Shown in pieces: positions 7,574 to 14,885 of a stretch of DNA of 64,000 nt (position 1 is its first letter; every line of letters starts with the position of its first letter). Both the position numbers and the translations under genes were made by a program. Origin of the DNA: Candidatus Latescibacterota bacterium (GTDB taxonomy: Bacteria; Latescibacterota; UBA2968; UBA8231); NCBI GenBank assembly GCA_022819745.1, contig JAJEGS010000007.1:34731-98730 (forward strand), written 5' to 3'. Below the pieces are notes generated by a model. That model ran no database searches. It saw nothing but the letters and a program-made list of their open reading frames with translations, and had not been told where the DNA came from.

Positions 7574-9928
7574 ATGTTCCGCTTCCGCTACAACCTCGCC
7601 CTGCTGACGCTGCTTTGGCTCCCGTCCCTTGCCGCAGCCAACGTCATCATCAGTGAAGTGCTCGCCGACCCGCCTGAAGGATCGGCTGGCGACGCCAACC
7701 ACGACGGTCAGTACAACCCGCATGAAGACGAGTTCATCGAACTCTACAACGCTGGCTCACGTCGCGTCTCTCTAGCCGGTTGGCGGTTGGGCGACGCTGG
7801 CTCCCTGAGCCAGTATTTCCGCTTCCCGTCTGACGCCGTCATTGAACCCGGCTCGTACCTCGTCCTCTTCGGCGGCGGCAACCCGACAGATTTGACTATC
7901 CCCGTCTATACCGACGATGGCACCATCGGCGATGGACTGACCGACAGCGGCGAAGCCATCCACCTAATCGACGACCGTGGCCACGAGATCGCGTTCCTTT
8001 CGCACTCCACGTGGCCCGACGACCAATCCCTCGTCCGCATTGCACCCGATAGCAGTACTTATGTTCCGCACAAAACCGTCTCGCCGACCCAAGCCCCCTT
8101 CTCTCCCGGACACGCTCCAGGAGCGCGCGCGCCCCTGACCTACGCCCTCATCATCAGCGAAGTGCTCGCCGACCCGCCTGAAGGACTAGCCGGCGACGCT
8201 AATCGCGACGGTCAATACGACCCGCATGAAGACGAATTCATCGAACTCTACAACCTCGGTCCAGTGCCTATCTCTTTAGCTGGCTGGCGGTTAGGTGACG
8301 CGGGGGGCCTAAGCCAGTATTTCCGCTTTCCGTCCGATGCTGTCATTGAACCCGGCTCGTACCTCGTCCTCTTCGGCGGCGGCAAGCCGACAGATTTTAC
8401 CATCCCCGTCTATACCGACGATGGAACCATCGGCGATGGCCTGACCGACAGCGGCGAAGCTATCCACCTAATCGACGACCATGGCCACGAGATCGCGTTC
8501 CTTTCGCACCCCACGTGGCCCGACGACCAATCCCTCGTCCGCATTGCACCCGATAGCAGCACTTATGTTCCGCACAAAACCGTCTCGCCGACCCAAGCGC
8601 CCTTCTCTCCCGGACACTTGACCTACCCTCTCATCATCAGCGAAGTGCTCGCCGACCCGCCTGAAGGATCGGCTGGTGATGCTAACCAAGACGGTCAGTA
8701 CAACCCGCATGAAGACGAGTTCATCGAACTCTACAACGCTGGCTCACGTCGCGTCTCCCTAGCCGGTTGGCGGTTGGGATCCTCAAGTGGGTACTTCCAC
8801 TTCCCGTCTGACGCCGTCATCGCCCCGCGCTCGTACGTCGTCCTCTTCGGCGGCGGCAAGCCGACAGATTTTACTATCCCCGTCTATACCGACGATGGAA
8901 CCATCGGCGATGGCCTGACCGACAGCGGCGAAGCCATCCACCTAATCGACGACCATGGCCACGAGATCGCATTCGTCTCCCACCCCACGTGGCCCGACGA
9001 CCAATCCCTCGTCCGCATTGCACCCGATAGCAGTACTTATGTTCCGCACAAAACCGCTTCGCGAACCCAAGCCCCCTTTTCTCCCGGATCGCCGACCGCA
9101 TCAACACCGCCCGTCAACCCCCTCTCTGCCCTCATCATCAGCGAAGTGCTCGCCGACCCGCCCGATGGACTAGCTGGCGATGCGAACCAAGACGGGCAGC
9201 AAGACCCCTATGAAGACGAGTTCATCGAACTGTACAATGCTGGCCCAGATACCATTTCCTTGGCCAGTTGGCAGTTGGGCGACGCGGGGTCCTTGGGCGA
9301 CTATTTCCGCTTCCCGCCCGGTGCCATCATTGCCCCGCGCTCGTACGTCGTCCTTTTCGGCGGCGGCAATCCGTCGGAGTTCACCGTCCCCGTCTATACC
9401 GACGACGGGCGCATCGGCGATGGCCTGACCAACAGCGGCGAAGCCATCTACCTGATCGATAAAACCGGCTATCTCGTCGCCCGCGTCTCTCACGCTACTT
9501 GGCCCGACGACCAGTCTATCGTCCGCACTTCACTGGAATACGACGCGTTTGTCCCACACAAAACCGCCTCGCCGACCCAAGCTCCTTTTTCTCCCGGACG
9601 CGCTATAGACACGCCACCCGATTCAGTGTCCGCAATAGCTAAAATGGCATCTGCAACATCGCTCCAAGTGTGGCCCAACCCCTTCAACACAACCACCCAA
9701 CTCCGCTTCCACCTCAACCAAACCGCCTCCGTTCACGTAGCTATCTACAACATCCAAGGCCAGCTTGTGCGCACACTAGTGAACGCACCGCTCCACGCTG
9801 GCGTACATCAGGTGCAATGGGATGGCCGCGACGGACGTGGCCATTCGGCCGCCACCGGTCCGTACTTCGCCCGCTTCCGCATCGAGCATAGCCCCCCGCG
9901 CTACGCCAAGCTCATCCTCCTGCGCTAA
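7574..9928 (+). CDS. Secreted protein with four tandem lamin-tail (LTD) domains and FlgD-like C-terminal domain
   Basis: This 784-residue paralogue of the preceding gene has a signal peptide (MFRFRYNLALLTLLWLPSLAAA) and four LTD units beginning near nucleotides 7643, 8149, 8629 and 9133. Each unit has the ISEVLADPP, EF-hand-like DxNxDGxxDxxE, EFIELYN, SYVVLFGGG and PVYTDDG blocks. Unit 3 has a small deletion: GWRLGSSSGYF replaces GWRLGDAGSLSQYF. The C-terminal domain (WPNPFN, WDGRDGRG, AKLILLR) is close to that of the six-unit paralogue at both protein and DNA level. The two genes therefore arose by duplication and now differ in repeat number. Its last codons overlap the poly-A side of a terminator for the convergent gene. 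Confidence 0.85.
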   Translation: MFRFRYNLALLTLLWLPSLAAANVIISEVLADPPEGSAGDANHDGQYNPHEDEFIELYNAGSRRVSLAGWRLGDAGSLSQYFRFPSDAVIEPGSYLVLFGGGNPTDLTIPVYTDDGTIGDGLTDSGEAIHLIDDRGHEIAFLSHSTWPDDQSLVRIAPDSSTYVPHKTVSPTQAPFSPGHAPGARAPLTYALIISEVLADPPEGLAGDANRDGQYDPHEDEFIELYNLGPVPISLAGWRLGDAGGLSQYFRFPSDAVIEPGSYLVLFGGGKPTDFTIPVYTDDGTIGDGLTDSGEAIHLIDDHGHEIAFLSHPTWPDDQSLVRIAPDSSTYVPHKTVSPTQAPFSPGHLTYPLIISEVLADPPEGSAGDANQDGQYNPHEDEFIELYNAGSRRVSLAGWRLGSSSGYFHFPSDAVIAPRSYVVLFGGGKPTDFTIPVYTDDGTIGDGLTDSGEAIHLIDDHGHEIAFVSHPTWPDDQSLVRIAPDSSTYVPHKTASRTQAPFSPGSPTASTPPVNPLSALIISEVLADPPDGLAGDANQDGQQDPYEDEFIELYNAGPDTISLASWQLGDAGSLGDYFRFPPGAIIAPRSYVVLFGGGNPSEFTVPVYTDDGRIGDGLTNSGEAIYLIDKTGYLVARVSHATWPDDQSIVRTSLEYDAFVPHKTASPTQAPFSPGRAIDTPPDSVSAIAKMASATSLQVWPNPFNTTTQLRFHLNQTASVHVAIYNIQGQLVRTLVNAPLHAGVHQVQWDGRDGRGHSAATGPYFARFRIEHSPPRYAKLILLR
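7643..9630 (+). repeat. Four in-frame ~500-bp tandem DNA repeats encoding LTD units
   Basis: Units start near 7643, 8149, 8629 and 9133 and share long near-identical stretches, such as the block encoding TDDGTIGDGLTDSGEAIHL in the first three. They are related to the repeats at 4111-7110. Confidence 0.8.
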
Positions 9929-9961
9929 AAAAAGCCCCATCTCCACAAAGGGAGACGGGGC
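9927..9961 (-). terminator. Intrinsic terminator of the minus-strand sodN gene
   Basis: Read on the minus strand, the arm GCCCCGTCTCC pairs with GGAGATGGGGC (one mismatched or wobble position) across a short loop. The stem is followed by seven T residues (the A-run at 9927-9933). It sits about 27 bp past the sodN stop. The T-run overlaps the stop of the convergent LTD gene, so the stem may also help end that transcript. Confidence 0.75.
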
Positions 9962-9987
9962 TTCCATCAGCGCGACTTGAGCAGGCG

Positions 9988-10446
9988 TCAGTTTTGATAG
10001 GCGTGCTTAAACTCGTGTAACAAGGTCCGCATCTTCTCCACCTCCTCCACATCCACCGTCTGCTTGCACTTCATGGCCCCCCGGAGCATCTTGTGCAAAA
10101 GCACCAGCTTCTCGGTATATGCGGCCCTTTCCTCGTCTCCTTCTTCTACCGCCTTGAGCCGCTGCGTCATAAAATACTGCGTGACGACGTGCTGGATTCT
10201 GTTGGCGTGCTCTTCCTTGTTGGCCACCCACCGCGCTAGCTGATTCGCGCTTTGAGCATCGCTTTGGCCAGCCAGCGCTGCGATTTGGGTCATGGACTTC
10301 TCAATGGTCGTCAGATCTTCCGCAATCGCGGCAAAACGCGCCTCGTCCCCATAAATGCCGCAGGGGATTTCGCAGTGCGCCCACAGCGGCGCGGCTGGGG
10401 CCAAAAGACAACAGGCGAGCAGGAGCATCAATTTTCCGTTTTTCAC
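9988..10446 (-). CDS. sodN: Nickel superoxide dismutase with Sec-type signal peptide
   Basis: The start is the GTG at 10446 because AAGGAGG lies 5 bases upstream. A longer in-frame start at 10575 would add 43 residues that overlap the CBM9 gene's 3' end. The 152-residue product has a hydrophobic leader (MLLLACCLLAPAAPLWA), after which HCEIPCGIYGD begins. This is the nickel hook (mature His1, Cys2, Cys6), and a four-helix-type C-terminal part follows (WVANKEEHANRIQHVV, FKHAY). NiSOD dismutates superoxide and needs the hook histidine at the free N-terminus. Here a signal peptidase cut after Ala would expose it. No sodX maturation protease is nearby. An intrinsic terminator follows. Confidence 0.88.
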   Translation of the reverse strand: MKNGKLMLLLACCLLAPAAPLWAHCEIPCGIYGDEARFAAIAEDLTTIEKSMTQIAALAGQSDAQSANQLARWVANKEEHANRIQHVVTQYFMTQRLKAVEEGDEERAAYTEKLVLLHKMLRGAMKCKQTVDVEEVEKMRTLLHEFKHAYQN

Positions 10447-10519
10447 AAGGGCCTCCTTAAAATGGTTTGTGGATATGGGCAAGGCAGTATAGGGCGATTT
10501 CGCGGTCGGGGCAACGGCC

Positions 10520-11614
10520 CTAATCGCGCCAAGTGCGCGAGTCCGCGCGGATGAGCCAACGGTTGATCTGGCCATCCTCGTCCAAATCGACGGCTTCCTC
10601 TAGCTGCGCCTCAAACTGGTGGTCAGTCACTTGGATGACCGGCGGCCAGCGAAAGTGCTGCAAGACCCGCGCTTCCATGCCGAGCGAGTCCAGGCTAGAC
10701 GCATAGTAGCCGCGCTCGCGACGAAACCTCTGTTGGCGGTAGTAGATCCCGCGCAAAACGCGCTTGGCCTCCTCGGCGGCTGCCGGGCGACAGGATACCT
10801 CTTGCCGCCCTACGACCTCGGTGGCAAACTGCACGAACCCCCACTTTTCCGGGTAGTGCATATTAACCAACCCCTGCGGCGACCAGACCCAGTTATCCGG
10901 GCTGTGGTCCTCTACTTTGATGTACTTGCCCACGTCGGTGGCCAAGGCCCATTGCACGCGCGAAAAATTGATCCGCCATTGATCGCCATCCATAGGCGGC
11001 ACCTTTTTGTGCGTGGCCTCGGCCAGTACGGCCCACGGGAAAGCCATCTCCACCGACCACCCTTGGTCCTCGTCAGCGGGATCGTTGATGCTGCCCCACA
11101 CCCTCACAGCCGTTTGCAGACCGGCGATGTCCCAAGCACTGATGTAGGGGCCGCCGTCGCGGTAGGGCTTGATCATCAACAGATCCCACTCCGTGCCGAG
11201 GGCATTGATCTCAAACTCGTAGTATTGGTGCGTATCGCCGTCCGGGTCGATAAAAACCTCAAAATCGTTTTCTTGGTAGATCGTCGCGTCGCGCAGCTCA
11301 ATGGTGGCCCACACATGCGGCTCCTCCAAATCGGCGGCGATGTATAAATACTCGTCGTCCCACAGCATCTTGGCTCGCGTCTGCAGGCGCGGCACGGGCC
11401 GACGCTCGCCCTCAATATCGACGAAAGGCTCGGTCCAATCCGCCCGCTGCCAAGACGGCTCGTCGAGATTGCCGTCAATGTCGATAGCCCCGGCCGTGCG
11501 GTGCGCCACATAACTTCGCGGCTCAATGCTCTCTACGTACTCAATGTCGAAGCGCGGTTGCCCCTCGACGCCAGAGGCCAGCAAGGCCGCGCCCAACATA
11601 GCCCAGTGCAACAT
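10520..11614 (-). CDS. Secreted carbohydrate-binding module family 9-like protein
   Basis: The ATG at 11614 is chosen because AAAGGAGG lies 5 bases before it and a signal peptide follows (MLHWAMLGAALLASGVEG). The 364-residue protein has the CBM9-like sequence IDIDGNLDEPSWQRADW near its N-terminus. ARMLWDDEYLYIAADLEEPHVWAT-type strands, DFEVFIDPDGDTHQYYEFEINALG and GWSVEMAFPWAVL follow. Those blocks are typical of the CBM9-like family found in many environmental bacteria. A C-terminal part (about residues 285-364) is rich in Arg/Gln and unassigned. It lies 73 bp upstream of sodN on the same strand. Extracellular or periplasmic carbohydrate binding is inferred from the family. Confidence 0.78.
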   Translation of the reverse strand: MLHWAMLGAALLASGVEGQPRFDIEYVESIEPRSYVAHRTAGAIDIDGNLDEPSWQRADWTEPFVDIEGERRPVPRLQTRAKMLWDDEYLYIAADLEEPHVWATIELRDATIYQENDFEVFIDPDGDTHQYYEFEINALGTEWDLLMIKPYRDGGPYISAWDIAGLQTAVRVWGSINDPADEDQGWSVEMAFPWAVLAEATHKKVPPMDGDQWRINFSRVQWALATDVGKYIKVEDHSPDNWVWSPQGLVNMHYPEKWGFVQFATEVVGRQEVSCRPAAAEEAKRVLRGIYYRQQRFRRERGYYASSLDSLGMEARVLQHFRWPPVIQVTDHQFEAQLEEAVDLDEDGQINRWLIRADSRTWRD

Positions 11615-11725
11615 GACTCCTCCTTTGTTCGTTCCCCAAGTCTGACGCCATTGCATCAATATATCACTTTGTGCTACTTTTTGAATGTTACAATATCGCC
11701 AATTCACCTCAAATAGGCTCACGCC

Positions 11726-12049
11726 ATGACCGACAAAATGGCCCTCTACAAGAGTGGCATGAACAAATTCGTCCAGCAAGACTTTGCTGGTGCCTTGGAC
11801 GATCTAGCCCAAGCCATCGGGCTCGACCCGCAATTTGCCGACGCCTACCAAGCGATGGCGCACTGCCACGAAAAATTGGGCGACCTCGACCAAGCCCTCA
11901 GCGCGGCGCAAAAAGCCGCTGAGCACGACCCCGACGACTTCCTCGTCCACACCAGCCTCTCCATGTTCTACCAGCGCAAAGGCATGATCGCCGAGGCCGA
12001 AAGAGAAAAGGCCATCGCCGCCAAGCTGCAAATGGAGAACCCCCTGTAA
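11726..12049 (+). CDS. Small tetratricopeptide-repeat protein
   Basis: The 107-residue product consists of about two and a half TPR units: ALDDLAQAIGLDPQFADAYQ, then AHCHEKLGDLDQALSAAQKA, then SLSMFYQRKGMIAEAE. No signal peptide is present, so it is likely cytoplasmic. Its stop is 4 bp before the start of the dihydrouridine synthase, so the pair probably forms an operon. TPR proteins mediate protein-protein contacts; the partner is unknown. Confidence 0.75.
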   Translation: MTDKMALYKSGMNKFVQQDFAGALDDLAQAIGLDPQFADAYQAMAHCHEKLGDLDQALSAAQKAAEHDPDDFLVHTSLSMFYQRKGMIAEAEREKAIAAKLQMENPL

Positions 12050-12053
12050 GCTC

Positions 12054-13091
12054 GTGCAACTCGGCCCGCACCAACTCAGCCCCTTCAAGGAAGATATGCC
12101 CATCCTCACCCTAGCCCCAATGGCCGGGGTGAGCAACTGGGTCTTTCGCCTTATCTGCGCGCGCCTCGGGGCGCGGCTGGTCGGGGTTGAATTTATCAAC
12201 TGCCGCACCATCGGCATCCGCTCGCGCAAGAGCCTGCAGATGCTCGACTTTTCCGACGCGCCCATCTACGCCGACACTGGCATCTCGCTGCTGGCCGCGC
12301 AAATCTACGGCAACGACATCGACCTGATCGCCAATGGAGCGCGGGAATTCGAGCGACGCGGTGCACAGGTGGTGGATATCAACTTCGGCTGTTCCGTACC
12401 CAAGATCGTCGCCAAAGGCTGCGGCGCGGCCTACTTGCGCGATCTCGATCGGCTCTATCAAGCCGTCGAGCGCACGGTCAAAGCCGTCTCGGTTCCGGTC
12501 ATCGTCAAGACGCGCCTAGGCTGGGACGAAGAGGAGATCAACATCCTCGAAGTGGTGCGTCGCTGCGAAGACGCCGGTGCCCAAGCAGTGGCCATCCACG
12601 CCCGCACCGTCGTGCAAAAATACAAGGGTCAAGCCAACTGGCACTGGATCGGTCGCGCTGTCGAATCCTCCTCGCTACCCATCATCGGCAACGGCGACGT
12701 GCTCACCCTCGATGACGCCCGTCTCATGCAGCGGGAAACAGGCTGTGCTGCGGTCATGGTCGGGCGGGCGGCACTGGCCAATCCCTGGCTCTTTTCCGGC
12801 CGCAGCGGCGCGACCCTCTCAGAGCGCATCGACTTGGCGCTGGAGCAACTACGCCTGATGGCCGCATACAAAGGCGAGCGCGCCGGCGTCCGCGAGACGC
12901 GCAAGCACCTCGCGCTCTACTTCAAAAGCCTGCCCCGCGCTTCCGAGCTACGCCGCCGCCTGCTGACAACCGCTTCTCTCGCCGAGTTGGCCGATCTGTT
13001 AGCTGAGTGGAAAGAACCTGCCGCCGAAGAAGCCGACCTAACCCTGTCGGCAGCCGAAGCCGAGGCGCTGGCGTGGGGAGGGAACGGGTAA
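12054..13091 (+). CDS. dus: tRNA-dihydrouridine synthase (DusB-like)
   Basis: The 345-residue flavoenzyme reduces uridine to dihydrouridine in tRNA. It shows LAPMAGVSNWVFR near the N-terminus and the catalytic-cysteine loop DINFGCSVPKIV (usual consensus GCP, here GCS). Also present are KTRLGWDEE, IHARTVVQKYKG, IIGNGDV and MVGRAALANPW, all classic Dus FMN-binding blocks. The GTG at 12054 is preferred because the preceding QLG...FKEDMPI matches the usual Dus N-terminal strand. An ATG at 12096 is the alternative. It follows the TPR gene by 4 bp. Confidence 0.9.
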   Translation: MQLGPHQLSPFKEDMPILTLAPMAGVSNWVFRLICARLGARLVGVEFINCRTIGIRSRKSLQMLDFSDAPIYADTGISLLAAQIYGNDIDLIANGAREFERRGAQVVDINFGCSVPKIVAKGCGAAYLRDLDRLYQAVERTVKAVSVPVIVKTRLGWDEEEINILEVVRRCEDAGAQAVAIHARTVVQKYKGQANWHWIGRAVESSSLPIIGNGDVLTLDDARLMQRETGCAAVMVGRAALANPWLFSGRSGATLSERIDLALEQLRLMAAYKGERAGVRETRKHLALYFKSLPRASELRRRLLTTASLAELADLLAEWKEPAAEEADLTLSAAEAEALAWGGNG

Positions 13092-13180
13092 AGCTACGTT
13101 TAGAAGCGTGTCGCGCCTAAAGGCACGATAAACTCAAAACTAGGGCTTCGGCCTCTCGATGTAGCTCAACGCCGCTGGGA

Positions 13181-13201
13181 TCGAGGGCGTCTCGCCCTCG
13201 A
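13181..13201. repeat. Perfect 9-bp hairpin in the intergenic region
   Basis: TCGAGGGCG and CGCCCTCGA form a perfect inverted repeat with a 3-base loop inside the 217-bp spacer 13092-13308. No T-run follows, so it is not a standard terminator. Such compact GAGGGCG palindromes are often dispersed repeats. The rest of the spacer holds no gene I can support. Confidence 0.5.
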
Positions 13202-13308
13202 AGAACGCTTGATGCCTAGGCCACTCGACGACCGCGCAAATTTGATTCCGACGCGATAGATCAGATTCTATCCTACATGGGTTTAACCGTAGCCCAAAGG
13301 AGCATATT

Positions 13309-14718
13309 GTGAAATACCTACTTACCCTAGCGGCCATGCTGATCCTCGCTTGGTCAATTCCTAGTTATTCCGAGCCATCGGTTAGTCGCGGCCTCATGCT
13401 CAAGATGCACGGCCTTGAGGTGGATGCAAAACGGGCCTTTATCGACCTGCTATACAACGACATGGCCCACGAAGAAGATAAGGCAGACGCTTTGTATCAG
13501 CTTGGGCTTATCGCCTTCAACAATAAGGACATCGGATTAGCTACTGAAACGTGGCGGCTTCTCATTGACGAGTTTCCCGATACAGAAAAGGGACGGACCG
13601 TATCAGCGGGGATTAAATACCTTTTGGAAGATTACGATGCCTTGGTCCTTGAGAGCGCAAAGGAAGAGGTGAGTGATGTATCGGCTCAATCCTATCTTCT
13701 TAACGCTCAGTTTTGGTGGGACCCTCCGAAACAGTGGAGCATATACACTTCCCATATCAATCAGTTTACTATGGCCCGTGAGTGGTACGATAAAGTCGTA
13801 ACGGAATTTCCAAGGACAGATGTGGCTAAGAAGGCCATGTCTTACAGATTCATGCTGTATAAAGACGGGATGGAGGCCTACTGGAAAGAGAGGCAACTCT
13901 TGTTCGATGTCTTAATGGGCAAAAAAGATGCTTTAGGAGAAGACGCAGCCTTGTGGGGGCTTGTTACGGCGGGAGGTGCGACGGTAGCAATCGGCAGCAA
14001 GGACAAGGGGGCCCGAGCTTTTGGATCTACTGTTGCTGTAGGCGGCCTTGTTGGGTCTATCCTTCAAGCAAGGAAAGTAGAAAAGATAAAGAAGGAAGAG
14101 ATTCCGAATGCTGTCTTGGAATTGTCCCAGAATTTTGAACCCCGCATTTTGCCCCTTATCCATGAGTACAACAAGTTTGTAGAGGACTTCCCCGGCGATA
14201 CGGTCGCTCATATCCTAGAGCTACAAATAGCTCAGGAGTACCATATTGGGGTGAAACTCATTGCTACTTGGTTCGGTGAACTGGAAAGTATGGATCTTGG
14301 AATAGCTCGCCAAATAGTTCAACGTGCCAATAATATTGCAGATGAGTCTGTTCGCTGGTGTTCCCTTGTCCCTCAATCCCATGGCATTGTTTATCAGGCA
14401 GCCCAAGCTACTATAACTGATGTTCGTGACTTTCAAGCCTTAGTCCAAGACTTATCCAATAATCATTTAATGAAGGCCCGTATTAGTAGGCTAAGAAAGG
14501 CGTCCAATATAGTTCATACTAAGGAAGGCCTCAGTGACGTTGGGCAGTATCAGTTTCAATTTGATGGGAGTTGGTTTAGGATGACGCATAGCGACATCAG
14601 TGTTCGAATGGATGGAAAAATTCTTTCTGTTCCTATTGAGCAATTCGACCAGGCTGGGAGTGTCGGAAAACTCTTGAAGTCAATCATTAGGGAAGCGAAA
14701 AAGCAAGACAAGGACTAA
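13309..14718 (+). CDS. Unrecognised secreted protein with possible TPR-like N-terminal half
   Basis: The GTG at 13309 is supported by AAAGGAG 6 bases upstream and by a signal peptide (KYLLTLAAMLILAWSIPSYS). The 469-residue product has helical, TPR-like text at about residues 60-180 (ALYQLGLIAFNNKDIGLATE, EFPDTEKGRT). A Gly/Ala-rich hydrophobic stretch at about 220-250 (LVTAGGATVAIGS, VAVGGLVGSIL) could insert in a membrane, and the C-terminal region is helical and charged. I do not recognise the family. Its codon use is visibly more AT-rich than the surrounding genes (many AAA, GAT, TTT, ATT codons), suggesting horizontal acquisition. Confidence 0.75.
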   Translation: MKYLLTLAAMLILAWSIPSYSEPSVSRGLMLKMHGLEVDAKRAFIDLLYNDMAHEEDKADALYQLGLIAFNNKDIGLATETWRLLIDEFPDTEKGRTVSAGIKYLLEDYDALVLESAKEEVSDVSAQSYLLNAQFWWDPPKQWSIYTSHINQFTMAREWYDKVVTEFPRTDVAKKAMSYRFMLYKDGMEAYWKERQLLFDVLMGKKDALGEDAALWGLVTAGGATVAIGSKDKGARAFGSTVAVGGLVGSILQARKVEKIKKEEIPNAVLELSQNFEPRILPLIHEYNKFVEDFPGDTVAHILELQIAQEYHIGVKLIATWFGELESMDLGIARQIVQRANNIADESVRWCSLVPQSHGIVYQAAQATITDVRDFQALVQDLSNNHLMKARISRLRKASNIVHTKEGLSDVGQYQFQFDGSWFRMTHSDISVRMDGKILSVPIEQFDQAGSVGKLLKSIIREAKKQDKD

Positions 14719-14885
14719 AGCCACCACCAATCAAAAGCCACCAGCAGACTACCCGCTAATCCCGCTTAGAAAGCGTTCTTAAAACCCCCGCTGGCTCCTT
14801 TGCGGAGCTATCGAAAGGTCTTGGTACCGAGCATTTTGCGAGGTTAAATCCGACCGGATGGGGCCAATCTCAGGATCGTCGGCGC
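14719..14885. other. Spacer between convergent genes
   Basis: This 167-bp stretch separates the convergent orphan gene and the ATPase gene. It holds short repeated AGCCACCA words but no supported gene or clear T-tract terminator. Confidence 0.3.

Noticed and set aside
4111..9630. Regular direct repeats that might suggest a CRISPR array
   Set aside because: Units are about 500 bp, in frame and encode LTD domains; there are no short repeats with unique spacers and no cas genes.
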